A stretch of 10,096 bases of DNA from an uncultured Actinomycetes bacterium. GTDB lineage: Bacteria; Actinomycetota; Actinomycetes; Nanopelagicales; Nanopelagicaceae. Under the pieces are notes generated by a model, which saw only the letters and a program-made list of their open reading frames with translations, did no database searches and was not told the origin of the DNA. Positions within the stretch are counted from its first letter, which is position 1, and the number at the start of each line of letters is the position of its first letter. The stretch covers positions 1 through 10,096 of the forward strand of contig CAIUAO010000011.1 in NCBI GenBank assembly GCA_903897155.1, read 5' to 3'. Below are positions 1 to 6,541 of the stretch, piece by piece. The translations under genes were made by a program, and so were the position numbers.

Positions 1-765
1 CCCTCATCTATTTCCCCAGATGGCAAAAGATGGGGATCTCGTTTTCCAACAGTCACAATCCGCGACATGGTCGCGGCAGAGTTTGCGCTGACCGAGCTTC
101 TTGGAATTAAAAGTTATGTATTAGCAGTGGGTCCATCCCTTGGTGGAATGCGTTCACTGGAATGGGCAATCATTCACCCAGATCGGGTAAAAGCGATCTG
201 CACCATTGGTTCATCTGCTGTTGCAACAGGGGATCAAATTGGTGCGGCTTCTATTCAAATTCGCGCTATCAAGTCTGACCCGTACTTTAATAATGGTGAT
301 TACTACGAACAAGAACGTGGGCCAATTGAAGGTATGGGAATTGCTCGCCGCATTGCACATCTGACATATAGAACTGAGTCAGAGATGGACGTGCGCTTTG
401 GCCGTGAACTTCAAGGTGATGACACGGGGCGTTACGCTGTTGAGTCATACCTAGATCACCAAGCTCACAAACTTGCCCAGCGCTTTGATGCCAATACTTA
501 CATTGCCTTAACTGAAGCGATGAATTCCCATGACGTGGGAAGAGGCCGAGGGGGAGTTGCAGCAGCGCTAGCTGGAATAACAATTCCGGTTTCAGTGGTC
601 TCTATCGATACCGATCGCCTTTTCCCGATTCGCTTGCAGGAGGAGATCATCGAGCTCACGCCTTCTGCCCGCCCACTCTCAACCATCTCTTCACCGTTTG
701 GGCACGATGGGTTCTTGATCGAAGTGGAAGTCATGGGGCAATTGCTGCGCAAAGCTCTGGAATAG
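1..765 (+). CDS. metX: Homoserine O-acyltransferase (MetX), 3' part
   Basis: Cytoplasmic alpha/beta-hydrolase-fold enzyme that acylates homoserine (acetyl-CoA is the usual donor) in methionine synthesis. The reading frame is open from base 1, so the N-terminus lies outside the window; an internal ATG at 67 is not the start, because the residues before it (WGSRFPTVTIRDM) match the conserved MetX core. The nucleophile elbow reads GPSLGGM with the Ser codon at 136-138. The acid is probably the second Asp of DTDRLFP (codon 613-615), and the catalytic His is in FGHDGFL (codon 703-705), so the whole triad is present. The protein ends normally after the His helix at a TAG. The sequence seen here does not settle acetyl versus succinyl donor specificity. 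No hairpin terminator is visible after the stop. The family call is secure. Confidence 0.93.
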   Translation, partial: PSSISPDGKRWGSRFPTVTIRDMVAAEFALTELLGIKSYVLAVGPSLGGMRSLEWAIIHPDRVKAICTIGSSAVATGDQIGAASIQIRAIKSDPYFNNGDYYEQERGPIEGMGIARRIAHLTYRTESEMDVRFGRELQGDDTGRYAVESYLDHQAHKLAQRFDANTYIALTEAMNSHDVGRGRGGVAAALAGITIPVSVVSIDTDRLFPIRLQEEIIELTPSARPLSTISSPFGHDGFLIEVEVMGQLLRKALE

Positions 766-819
766 GCGTAGTTGATGGCTCAAGCGTGTTTGGATGTGCA
801 ATTTAGCCTGTGGACAAAT

Positions 820-825
820 TATAAT
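820..825 (+). promoter_or_regulatory. Candidate -10 box for the sigma factor gene
   Basis: A perfect TATAAT lies in the 119-nt gap between metX and the sigma gene. It would start transcription near 832 and leave a leader of about 53 nt. There is no convincing -35 hexamer at 16-18 nt; the sequence there is TGCAAT-like. The -10 is seen directly; its use is inferred. Confidence 0.5.
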
Positions 826-884
826 ATAGGTAGTGATTCCACTGGTTTGAAAGAAGTTAGGCCAGGCAAACAAAAGGATGTTCT

Positions 885-2336
885 GTGGCTGTAATTCGTG
901 CGCCCAAAAAAGGTGCCAGTAGTAAGAAAGCAGTCGCGAAGAAAGCCCCTGCAAAGAAAGTAGTTGCAAAGAAAAGTGCAGCGAAGAAGTCAACTGCTAA
1001 AAAAGTTTCAGCAGGACCACGCCGCTTTCCAACTAAAGCAGAATTAGAAGCGCTGAAGGTTGCAAAGGCACAAGAAACACAGAAGGCAGCAGATAAGAAA
1101 GCTGCAGGACGTAAACTTTTTCCAACTAAAGCAGAACTTGAAGCACGCCGCCAAGCAGAGCTAGCAGGCAAGAACCCTGCAGCTGCAAAAGCAGGCAAGA
1201 CCCTTGTTACCAAAATTGATGGCGAAGAAGTTGAACTTGAAGAGATTGAATTAGAAGATCTAGACACACTTGTTGAAGAAGTAAAAGAGATCGTTGCCGA
1301 AGAAGAAGAGAAGGCGGAGATCCGCGTAGTTAACGTAGCGGAGGAATCTCAGAACGAAGAGAACGCCTTTACAATTAAAGATTCTGAAGAAGATGACGCC
1401 CCTGTTCAGACCGTTCTTACAGCAGGTGCTACTGCAGATCCTGTTAAGGATTACCTCAAGCTCATCGGCCGAGTGCCACTTCTTAATGCTGAAATGGAAG
1501 TAGAACTTTCACTTCAGGTTGAAGCAGGACTCTTTGCAGAAGAGAAGATTGCAAAAGAAAAGAAGATGGACCGTAAACTCAAGCGCGAACTAGAACAGCT
1601 TGTTATTCAAGGACACCGCGCGAAGAACCATTTGCTTGAAGCAAACTTACGTCTGGTTGTATCTCTTGCTAAGCGTTACACCGGACGCGGGATGTTGTTC
1701 CTTGATCTGATCCAAGAAGGAAACCTTGGTTTGATCCGAGCAGTTGAAAAGTTTGACTACACAAAGGGTTACAAGTTCTCGACTTATGCAACATGGTGGA
1801 TTCGCCAGGCGATTACTCGCGCGATGGCTGACCAAGCACGCACCATTCGTATTCCTGTTCACATGGTTGAAGTCATCAACAAGTTGGCACGTGTTCAACG
1901 CCAGATGCTTCAAGACTTAGGCCGCGAACCGACCCCAGAAGAGCTTGCAAAAGAACTAGACATGACGCCTGAAAAGGTTGTTGAAGTTCAAAAATATGGC
2001 CGCGAACCGATCTCACTTCACACCCCACTGGGCGAAGAAGGAGATTCAGAGTTTGGTGATTTGATTGAAGATTCAGAGGCAATTGTTCCTGCTGACGCAG
2101 TCTCATTCACATTGCTTCAAGAGCAACTTCACTCAGTTCTAGATACTTTGTCTGAAAGAGAAGCAGGCGTAGTTGCTATGCGATTTGGCCTTACCGATGG
2201 TCAACCAAAGACACTTGATGAAATTGGCAAGGTTTATGGAGTTACTCGCGAGCGCATCCGTCAGATTGAATCAAAGACAATGTCCAAGCTTCGTCACCCA
2301 TCTCGCTCACAAGTATTGCGCGACTACCTCGACTAA
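885..2336 (+). CDS. rpoD: Primary (group 1) sigma factor, HrdB/SigA type
   Basis: Housekeeping sigma subunit that directs RNA polymerase to most promoters; 483 residues. The start is GTG at 885, with AAAAGGA (872-878) 6 nt upstream and an in-frame stop at 858-860 that rules out a longer form. Residues 16-40 are five pentapeptides ending in AKK; FPTKAELEA occurs twice (48-56 and 79-87); residues about 112-172 are strongly acidic. The conserved core begins at ATADPVKDYL (about 182). Region 1.2 covers about 185-220 and region 2 about 247-328, including LIQEGNLGLIRAVEKFD and YATWWIRQAI. Region 3 covers about 329-405, and region 4 about 408-483 with the helix-turn-helix GVTRERIRQIESKTM. Sequence resembling region 1.1, which HrdB carries before its Lys-rich stretch, is absent. 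The 3' end is 7 nt from the CDGSH gene, so the two are probably cotranscribed. Confidence 0.97.
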   Translation: MAVIRAPKKGASSKKAVAKKAPAKKVVAKKSAAKKSTAKKVSAGPRRFPTKAELEALKVAKAQETQKAADKKAAGRKLFPTKAELEARRQAELAGKNPAAAKAGKTLVTKIDGEEVELEEIELEDLDTLVEEVKEIVAEEEEKAEIRVVNVAEESQNEENAFTIKDSEEDDAPVQTVLTAGATADPVKDYLKLIGRVPLLNAEMEVELSLQVEAGLFAEEKIAKEKKMDRKLKRELEQLVIQGHRAKNHLLEANLRLVVSLAKRYTGRGMLFLDLIQEGNLGLIRAVEKFDYTKGYKFSTYATWWIRQAITRAMADQARTIRIPVHMVEVINKLARVQRQMLQDLGREPTPEELAKELDMTPEKVVEVQKYGREPISLHTPLGEEGDSEFGDLIEDSEAIVPADAVSFTLLQEQLHSVLDTLSEREAGVVAMRFGLTDGQPKTLDEIGKVYGVTRERIRQIESKTMSKLRHPSRSQVLRDYLD

Positions 2337-2343
2337 AAGCACG

Positions 2344-2529
2344 ATGAGTCAAAACCCAAAGATCTATCGCAATCCCAAGAGTGGGTCTATGCGCGTAACT
2401 GGGAGCGCTGATTTTGTTGATGCCGATGGCAAGCTGATTGAAACTAAGACAGATTTTAAATTATGTGGATGTGGACGCTCAAAAGAGAAGCCATTTTGCG
2501 ATGGCTCCCATAAGGAAATTGTTAATTAA
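2344..2529 (+). CDS. Small CDGSH-type [2Fe-2S] protein
   Basis: A 61-residue protein made almost wholly of one CDGSH iron-sulfur domain. The ligand motif is complete near the C-terminus: C-G-C-G-R-S-K-E-K-P-F-C-D-G-S-H, that is CxCx2Sx3PxCDGSH, giving three Cys and one His for a redox-active [2Fe-2S] cluster. There is no membrane anchor, so it is probably cytosolic; partner and physiological role are unknown. I place the start at ATG 2344, 7 nt after the sigma factor stop. The frame is open further upstream, but that part lies inside the sigma gene and does not look like protein from this family. The Shine-Dalgarno is weak (AAAAG), which fits translation coupled to the preceding gene. It ends in TAA immediately next to the stop of the opposing DUF7455 gene. 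Confidence 0.88.
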   Translation: MSQNPKIYRNPKSGSMRVTGSADFVDADGKLIETKTDFKLCGCGRSKEKPFCDGSHKEIVN

Positions 2530-2751
2530 TTATTCAACTGAAGCAGGCGATTCGATGAGCTTGCTTGTCTCATCTTGAATCTTTGCGACAACAGGCTTAA
2601 GGCCTTCGGCATATTCCTTTGCGTGGTGTCCACAGAAAAGTAACTCTCCGCCATTGAGAAGGGTCGCACGGACATAAGCCTGTGCTCCACAGCGATCACA
2701 ACGATCAACCGCATTAAGTGGGGTAGGTTCGAGGATCAACTGCTCGGTCAT
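2530..2751 (-). CDS. DUF7455-type small zinc-ribbon-like protein
   Basis: A 73-residue actinobacterial protein of unknown function. It shows two probable metal-binding knuckles: CDRCGAQAY near the N-terminus and LLFCGHHAKEY about 20 residues later (Cx2C plus Cx2H). The C-terminus is helical and charged. From memory, such proteins are commonly found beside the primary sigma gene in Actinobacteria, so a link to transcription is plausible but unproven. Two ATGs are in frame, at 2757 and 2751. AAGGAG (2763-2758) touches the first but stands 6 nt from the second, so I choose 2751. Its stop codon abuts that of the CDGSH gene with no gap. Confidence 0.85.
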   Translation of the reverse strand: MTEQLILEPTPLNAVDRCDRCGAQAYVRATLLNGGELLFCGHHAKEYAEGLKPVVAKIQDETSKLIESPASVE

Positions 2752-2757
2752 CGACAT

Positions 2758-2763
2758 CTCCTT
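2758..2763 (-). promoter_or_regulatory. Shine-Dalgarno that decides the DUF7455 start
   Basis: AAGGAG on the minus strand lies directly against an ATG at 2757 (0 nt) and 6 nt from the next in-frame ATG at 2751. Normal spacing favours the second. Confidence 0.75.
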
Positions 2764-2922
2764 CTTTCGGGTTTAACTAGCTGTTAGTGGAACAGTAAAG
2801 CACGTCTGGTTTATTCCCCGCTTGATAAAGGGCGATTATTTCTATGTTTTGAGATAAAAAACTCCTGTGACGGGGGTGAATTTCGCCATTTCTGCGACAA
2901 CTCACAGATAACCTTGCCCTTC
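2764..2922. promoter_or_regulatory. Divergent promoter region, DUF7455 / parE
   Basis: This gap must hold promoters for both flanking genes. On the plus strand the best pair I can see is TTGATA (2822-2827) and TATGTT (2843-2848), a short 15-nt spacer, giving a parE leader of about 70 nt. A 13-nt partial dyad, GGTGAATTTCGCC, lies at 2875-2887 and could be an operator or chance. TAAC..GTTA (2774-2786) is another short dyad on the DUF7455 side. No clear minus-strand promoter is recognisable. All of this is weak. Confidence 0.3.
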
Positions 2923-4995
2923 ATGGCCACCGATGATAAAGCAGCAACAACGGCGAATGGCTATACAGCCAAAGACCTCTCAGTACTTGAAGGCTTAGAT
3001 GCTGTCCGCAAACGCCCCGGCATGTATATCGGTACAACCGATTCACGTGGTCTTATGCATTGCTTATGGGAGATCATCGATAACTCAGTAGATGAATCAC
3101 TTGCTGGACACTGTAGCAAAATTGAAATTAATCTTGAATCAGATGGTTCTGTTGAAGTACACGACAACGGCCGTGGTATCCCTGTAGATAAAGAACCCAA
3201 GACAGGCCTGACAGGCGTTGAAGTTGTTATGACCAAGTTGCATGCTGGTGGAAAGTTTGGTGGAGGCTCATATGCTGCCTCTGGTGGCCTGCATGGTGTC
3301 GGTGCATCAGTTGTGAACGCCCTTGCATCTCGTCTTGATGTTGAAGTGGACCGAGATGGAAAGATTTATTGGATGTCTTTTCAGCGCGGTAACGCTGGAA
3401 TCTTTGATGGTGATGGACCAAAAGCTACATTCCAAGAAAAATCAGGTTTACGTGTTATCGGCAAGGTTGCGGCAAAGGTAACGGGCACGCGTATTAAGTG
3501 GTGGTTTGATCGCCAGATTTTCTTGAAAGAGGCAGAGCTATCTATCGAAGATATTTATGCCAGAGCCCGCCAGACTTCTTACCTTGTTCCTGGTCTTGAA
3601 TTAATCGTCAACGACAACCGCGCTAAGGCAAAGACGTCAGAGACCTTCTTCCATAAAGGCGGAATCTCTGAATTCTGTACATTCCTGCGCCCAGATGAGC
3701 CTGTTGGCGAAGTTATTCGAATCTCAGGTACCGGCGATTATGTTGAAACTGTTCCCGTATTAGACGACAAAGGCCACATGATGCCTACTGAAGTAAATCG
3801 AACCATGGGCGTTGATATTGCAATGCAATGGGGCAATGGATATGACAGCACACAGTCTTCATTTGTAAACATCATCTCTACACCAAAAGGTGGAACACAT
3901 ACACAAGGTTTCGAGAAGGCAATTACTAAAGCTTTTAATGATCAAATGCGAGCAACAAAGACATTAAAAAACAATGAGATAGATGTTATTAAAGACGACG
4001 TCCTTGAGGGCTTAACAGCGGTTGTGACTGTCCGTATGTCAGAGCCTCAATTTGAAGGCCAGACAAAGGAAGTTCTAGGAACAGCGGCAGCAGCCAAAAT
4101 CGTTGCAGCCGTCGTTGGCGATGAGTTTAAGAACTTCTTTGCCTCAACGAAGCGAATTGATAGAGCAACAGCAAAATCTGTTTTAGAAAAAGTTGCTGCC
4201 GCCTCACGTACTCGTATTTCAGCGCGCGCCCATAAAGATCTGCAGCGCCGCAAGAATGCTCTAGAAAATAGCTCGCTTCCAACCAAGCTCTCTGATTGCC
4301 GTTCTGATGAAACCGAGCGGACAGAGCTGTTTATCGTTGAGGGAGATTCTGCTCTTGGTACAACCAAGGCAGCTCGAAATTCAGAATTCCAAGCGATCTT
4401 GCCTATCCGCGGAAAGATCTTGAACGTCCAAAAAGCATCCTTATCTCAAATGCTAGAGAACAATGAGTGCGCATCCATCATTCAGGTGATCGGCGCTGGC
4501 TCTGGTCCTTCATTTACTCTTGATGATGCCAGATATGGCCGGATCATTTTGATGTCAGATGCTGACGTTGATGGCGCCCATATTCGTTGCCTTCTTCTTA
4601 CTTTGATCTACCGCTATATGAAGCCGCTAATCGATGATGGCCGCGTCTTTGCAGCTATTCCTCCTTTGCATCGCATCGATGTTGTTGGGGGAAAGCGCGG
4701 GGAACTTCACTACACATATTCAGATGATGAAATGAAGAAAGTGCTTACTGACTTAACAAAAGCAGGTAAGCGTTGGAAAGAGCCAGTACAGCGTTATAAA
4801 GGTTTGGGTGAGATGGACGCCGATCAGCTCCGTGAAACCACAATGGATCCAGAAAAGCGCACCTTACGCCGAGTGACAATGAAGGATGCCAAGGCGGCAG
4901 AGGCGATCTTTGAACTGCTTATGGGCAATGAAGTAGCGCCTCGTAAGGAATTTATTTCAAACGCTGAGATCGATCGCGAGAGGATCGACGCTTAA
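2923..4995 (+). CDS. parE: DNA topoisomerase IV subunit B (ParE; GyrB-like)
   Basis: ATPase subunit of a type IIA topoisomerase that, with ParC, decatenates and relaxes DNA; 690 residues from ATG 2923. The GHKL ATPase has EIIDNSVDES (Glu50, Asn54), DNGRG (81-85) and the ATP-lid motif GLHGVGASVVN (122-132). The transducer domain follows. The TOPRIM domain has EGDSALG (Glu473) and DADVDG (Asp546, Asp548, Asp550) for metal. The C-terminus contains the conserved QRYKGLGEMD. EGDSALG instead of the GyrB-like EGDSAGG, together with the adjacent parC, favours ParE over GyrB. A TTG 9 nt upstream is possible, but neither start has a clear Shine-Dalgarno. It converges on parC with a 6-nt gap, so the partner subunits are not in one operon. 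Confidence 0.93.
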   Translation: MATDDKAATTANGYTAKDLSVLEGLDAVRKRPGMYIGTTDSRGLMHCLWEIIDNSVDESLAGHCSKIEINLESDGSVEVHDNGRGIPVDKEPKTGLTGVEVVMTKLHAGGKFGGGSYAASGGLHGVGASVVNALASRLDVEVDRDGKIYWMSFQRGNAGIFDGDGPKATFQEKSGLRVIGKVAAKVTGTRIKWWFDRQIFLKEAELSIEDIYARARQTSYLVPGLELIVNDNRAKAKTSETFFHKGGISEFCTFLRPDEPVGEVIRISGTGDYVETVPVLDDKGHMMPTEVNRTMGVDIAMQWGNGYDSTQSSFVNIISTPKGGTHTQGFEKAITKAFNDQMRATKTLKNNEIDVIKDDVLEGLTAVVTVRMSEPQFEGQTKEVLGTAAAAKIVAAVVGDEFKNFFASTKRIDRATAKSVLEKVAAASRTRISARAHKDLQRRKNALENSSLPTKLSDCRSDETERTELFIVEGDSALGTTKAARNSEFQAILPIRGKILNVQKASLSQMLENNECASIIQVIGAGSGPSFTLDDARYGRIILMSDADVDGAHIRCLLLTLIYRYMKPLIDDGRVFAAIPPLHRIDVVGGKRGELHYTYSDDEMKKVLTDLTKAGKRWKEPVQRYKGLGEMDADQLRETTMDPEKRTLRRVTMKDAKAAEAIFELLMGNEVAPRKEFISNAEIDRERIDA

Positions 4996-5007
4996 ATTTA
5001 CTTAAGC
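4990..5007. repeat. Short inverted repeat spanning the parE/parC stops
   Basis: GCTTAA (4990-4995) and TTAAGC (5002-5007) form a perfect 6-bp inverted repeat with a 6-nt loop. Each arm is simply the final Ala codon plus TAA of one gene. It is too short and AT-rich for a confident terminator, but it is the only candidate for bidirectional termination between these convergent genes. Confidence 0.4.
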
Positions 5008-6501
5008 TGCAATTCGTGTTCTACGAGGTGTTGCAAAGTTCTTTGATACCTCGGTCAATTCTGCTGAAACCTGAGCCTTGATGTTCTCTTCACTAGAAAG
5101 CAGTTTTTTGAGAGCCGTGATAGTGGCCGTGAGTTCTTTCTGTTCTGTTTCAAGTTCAAGTTTGCTCATTTTGGTCAAGCGGCGAAGCGGCATATCTAGG
5201 ATGTAGTTAGCTTGCTCTTCAGTGAGTTTAAATCCCTTAATAAGTGCATCCTTGGCGACTGCTGCATCTTCACTGCCTCTAATGATCTTGATGACCTTGT
5301 CGATATCAATAATTGCCTTCAGCAATCCATCAACCAATGTGAGACGGCTCTGAGCCTTTGCTTTGCGAAATTCGGAGCGTCGGCGCACAACTTCAATACG
5401 ATGATCGATAAAGACTTGGAGAAGTTCTTTCAGACCAAGAGTTAATGGCTTGCCATTGACTAGGGCAACGGCGTTGACTGAGAATTGATCTTCCATCGGA
5501 GTTAATTTATAGAGCTTTTCTAAGATTTCTTCAGGCTCATAGCCATTCTTAATTTCAATAACAACCTTAGTTCCTTGTTGTCCATCAGAGAGATCGACGA
5601 TATCTGAGATACCCAAGATCTTCTTCGCTTTTACTAAGTCTGCGATCTTCTCAACAACCTTCTCTGGGCCAATGTTGAACGGAAACTCTGTAATCACGAT
5701 GCCTTGTTTACGGGTAGTGACCTTCTCAATAACTGCTGTAGCACGCACCTTAAATGAGCCGCGACCATTGCTATAAGCATCAGCAACGCCTTCTAGATCA
5801 ACGATTTGACCACCTGTCGGAAAATCAGGGGCTGGGACAAACTTCATCAGCGCTTTAAGAGTCGCCTTTGGATTTTCGATGAGGTGCTTAGTGGCGGCAA
5901 TTACTTCGCCAAGATTGTGGGGAGGCATGTTCGTCGCCATTCCCACCGCAATACCTGTTGCGCCATTGACAAGCAGATTGGGGAACGCTGCTGGAAGCAC
6001 GAGAGGCTCAAGAAGTTGTCCGTCATAGTTCGCGCCAAAATCAACAGTGTCTTCATCTGCTTCATCCACCATTGCCATCGCCGCCGGTGCCAGACGTGCT
6101 TCGGTGTAACGCATCGCAGCAGGGCCAGCATCGAGTGAGCCAAAGTTTCCATGGCCATCAATTAAAGGAAGTCGGGTGGTAAATGGTTGAGCAAGGCGAA
6201 CAGCCGCGTCATAGATCGCGCCATCTCCGTGAGGGTGCAACTTACCCATCACTTCACCAACAACACGGGCGCACTTCACATGACCTTTATCTGGACGAAG
6301 ACCCATATCAAACATCTGGTGCAAGATGCGGCGTTGTACCGGCTTTAAGCCATCACGGGCATCAGGAAGTGCGCGTGAGTAGATAACTGAATATGCGTAC
6401 TCCAAGAATGAATCTGACATCTCTTGAGATACGTCAATATCTACGATCTTGCCTGGGTTCTCTCCAGCTTTCGGCAGAACTGCTTTAGGTGTGCGGGCCA
6501 T
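5002..6501 (-). CDS. parC: DNA topoisomerase IV subunit A (ParC), no C-terminal domain
   Basis: DNA breakage-reunion subunit of topoisomerase IV; 499 residues from ATG 6501, with AGGA 8 nt upstream. Seen are the winged-helix entry RALPDARDGLKPVQRRIL (43-60), the HPHGDGAIYD segment (89-98), the catalytic Arg131-Tyr132 in AAMRYTEARL, and the tower and coiled-coil region ending in DMPLRRLTKMSKLELE. The protein stops right after KNFATPRRTRIAA, where GyrA/ParC relatives continue with a beta-pinwheel domain of roughly 250-320 residues. Because parE ends 6 nt beyond, no remnant can lie downstream. The enzyme should cleave DNA, but its topology preference must come from elsewhere. Position 94 (GyrA Ser83 in E. 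coli) is Gly, while Asp98 (Asp87) is kept. A gyrase A role is less likely given the lost domain and the parE neighbour. Confidence 0.93.
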   Translation of the reverse strand: MARTPKAVLPKAGENPGKIVDIDVSQEMSDSFLEYAYSVIYSRALPDARDGLKPVQRRILHQMFDMGLRPDKGHVKCARVVGEVMGKLHPHGDGAIYDAAVRLAQPFTTRLPLIDGHGNFGSLDAGPAAMRYTEARLAPAAMAMVDEADEDTVDFGANYDGQLLEPLVLPAAFPNLLVNGATGIAVGMATNMPPHNLGEVIAATKHLIENPKATLKALMKFVPAPDFPTGGQIVDLEGVADAYSNGRGSFKVRATAVIEKVTTRKQGIVITEFPFNIGPEKVVEKIADLVKAKKILGISDIVDLSDGQQGTKVVIEIKNGYEPEEILEKLYKLTPMEDQFSVNAVALVNGKPLTLGLKELLQVFIDHRIEVVRRRSEFRKAKAQSRLTLVDGLLKAIIDIDKVIKIIRGSEDAAVAKDALIKGFKLTEEQANYILDMPLRRLTKMSKLELETEQKELTATITALKKLLSSEENIKAQVSAELTEVSKNFATPRRTRIAA

Positions 6502-6508
6502 GGCGCGT

Positions 6509-6535
6509 ATCCTGCCACGGAAATTACGGCAGGAT
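6509..6535. promoter_or_regulatory. Inverted repeat carrying both divergent Shine-Dalgarno sequences
   Basis: ATCCTGCC (6509-6516) and GGCAGGAT (6528-6535) form a perfect 8-bp inverted repeat around an 11-nt centre. The left arm read on the minus strand gives AGGA 8 nt before the parC ATG. The right arm gives AGGA 7 nt before the GTG of the plus-strand neighbour. The whole element fills most of the 40-nt divergent gap, so each promoter must extend into the opposite gene. It may be an operator or may simply reflect two similar ribosome-binding sites. Confidence 0.6.
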
Positions 6536-6541
6536 GGGGAT

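Noticed and set aside
857..1267. Long minus-strand open frame, Ala/Ser/Phe-rich, opposite the sigma N-terminus
   Set aside because: It is the antisense image of the Lys/Ala/Glu repeats of the sigma gene; the composition follows from the opposite strand and there is no ribosome site or family resemblance.
2173..2343. Upstream in-frame extension of the CDGSH gene inside the sigma gene
   Set aside because: It overlaps highly conserved sigma region 4 in another frame and gives protein unlike the family; ATG 2344 gives a normal-length CDGSH protein.
2593..2610. AAGGCCTT palindrome as a terminator for the sigma-CDGSH transcript
   Set aside because: It lies in the DUF7455 coding region, has no stable stem-loop and no following T-run.
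5901..6386. Several plus- and minus-strand open frames overlapping parC
   Set aside because: They are out-of-frame shadows with Arg/His/Cys-rich translations and no recognisable domain or initiation signal.
6500..6541. ATG 6500 as start of the phosphodiesterase gene, sharing CCATGG with the parC start
   Set aside because: It has no Shine-Dalgarno and adds a 14-residue tail not expected for the family, whereas GTG 6542 has AGGA at 7 nt. Not fully excluded.
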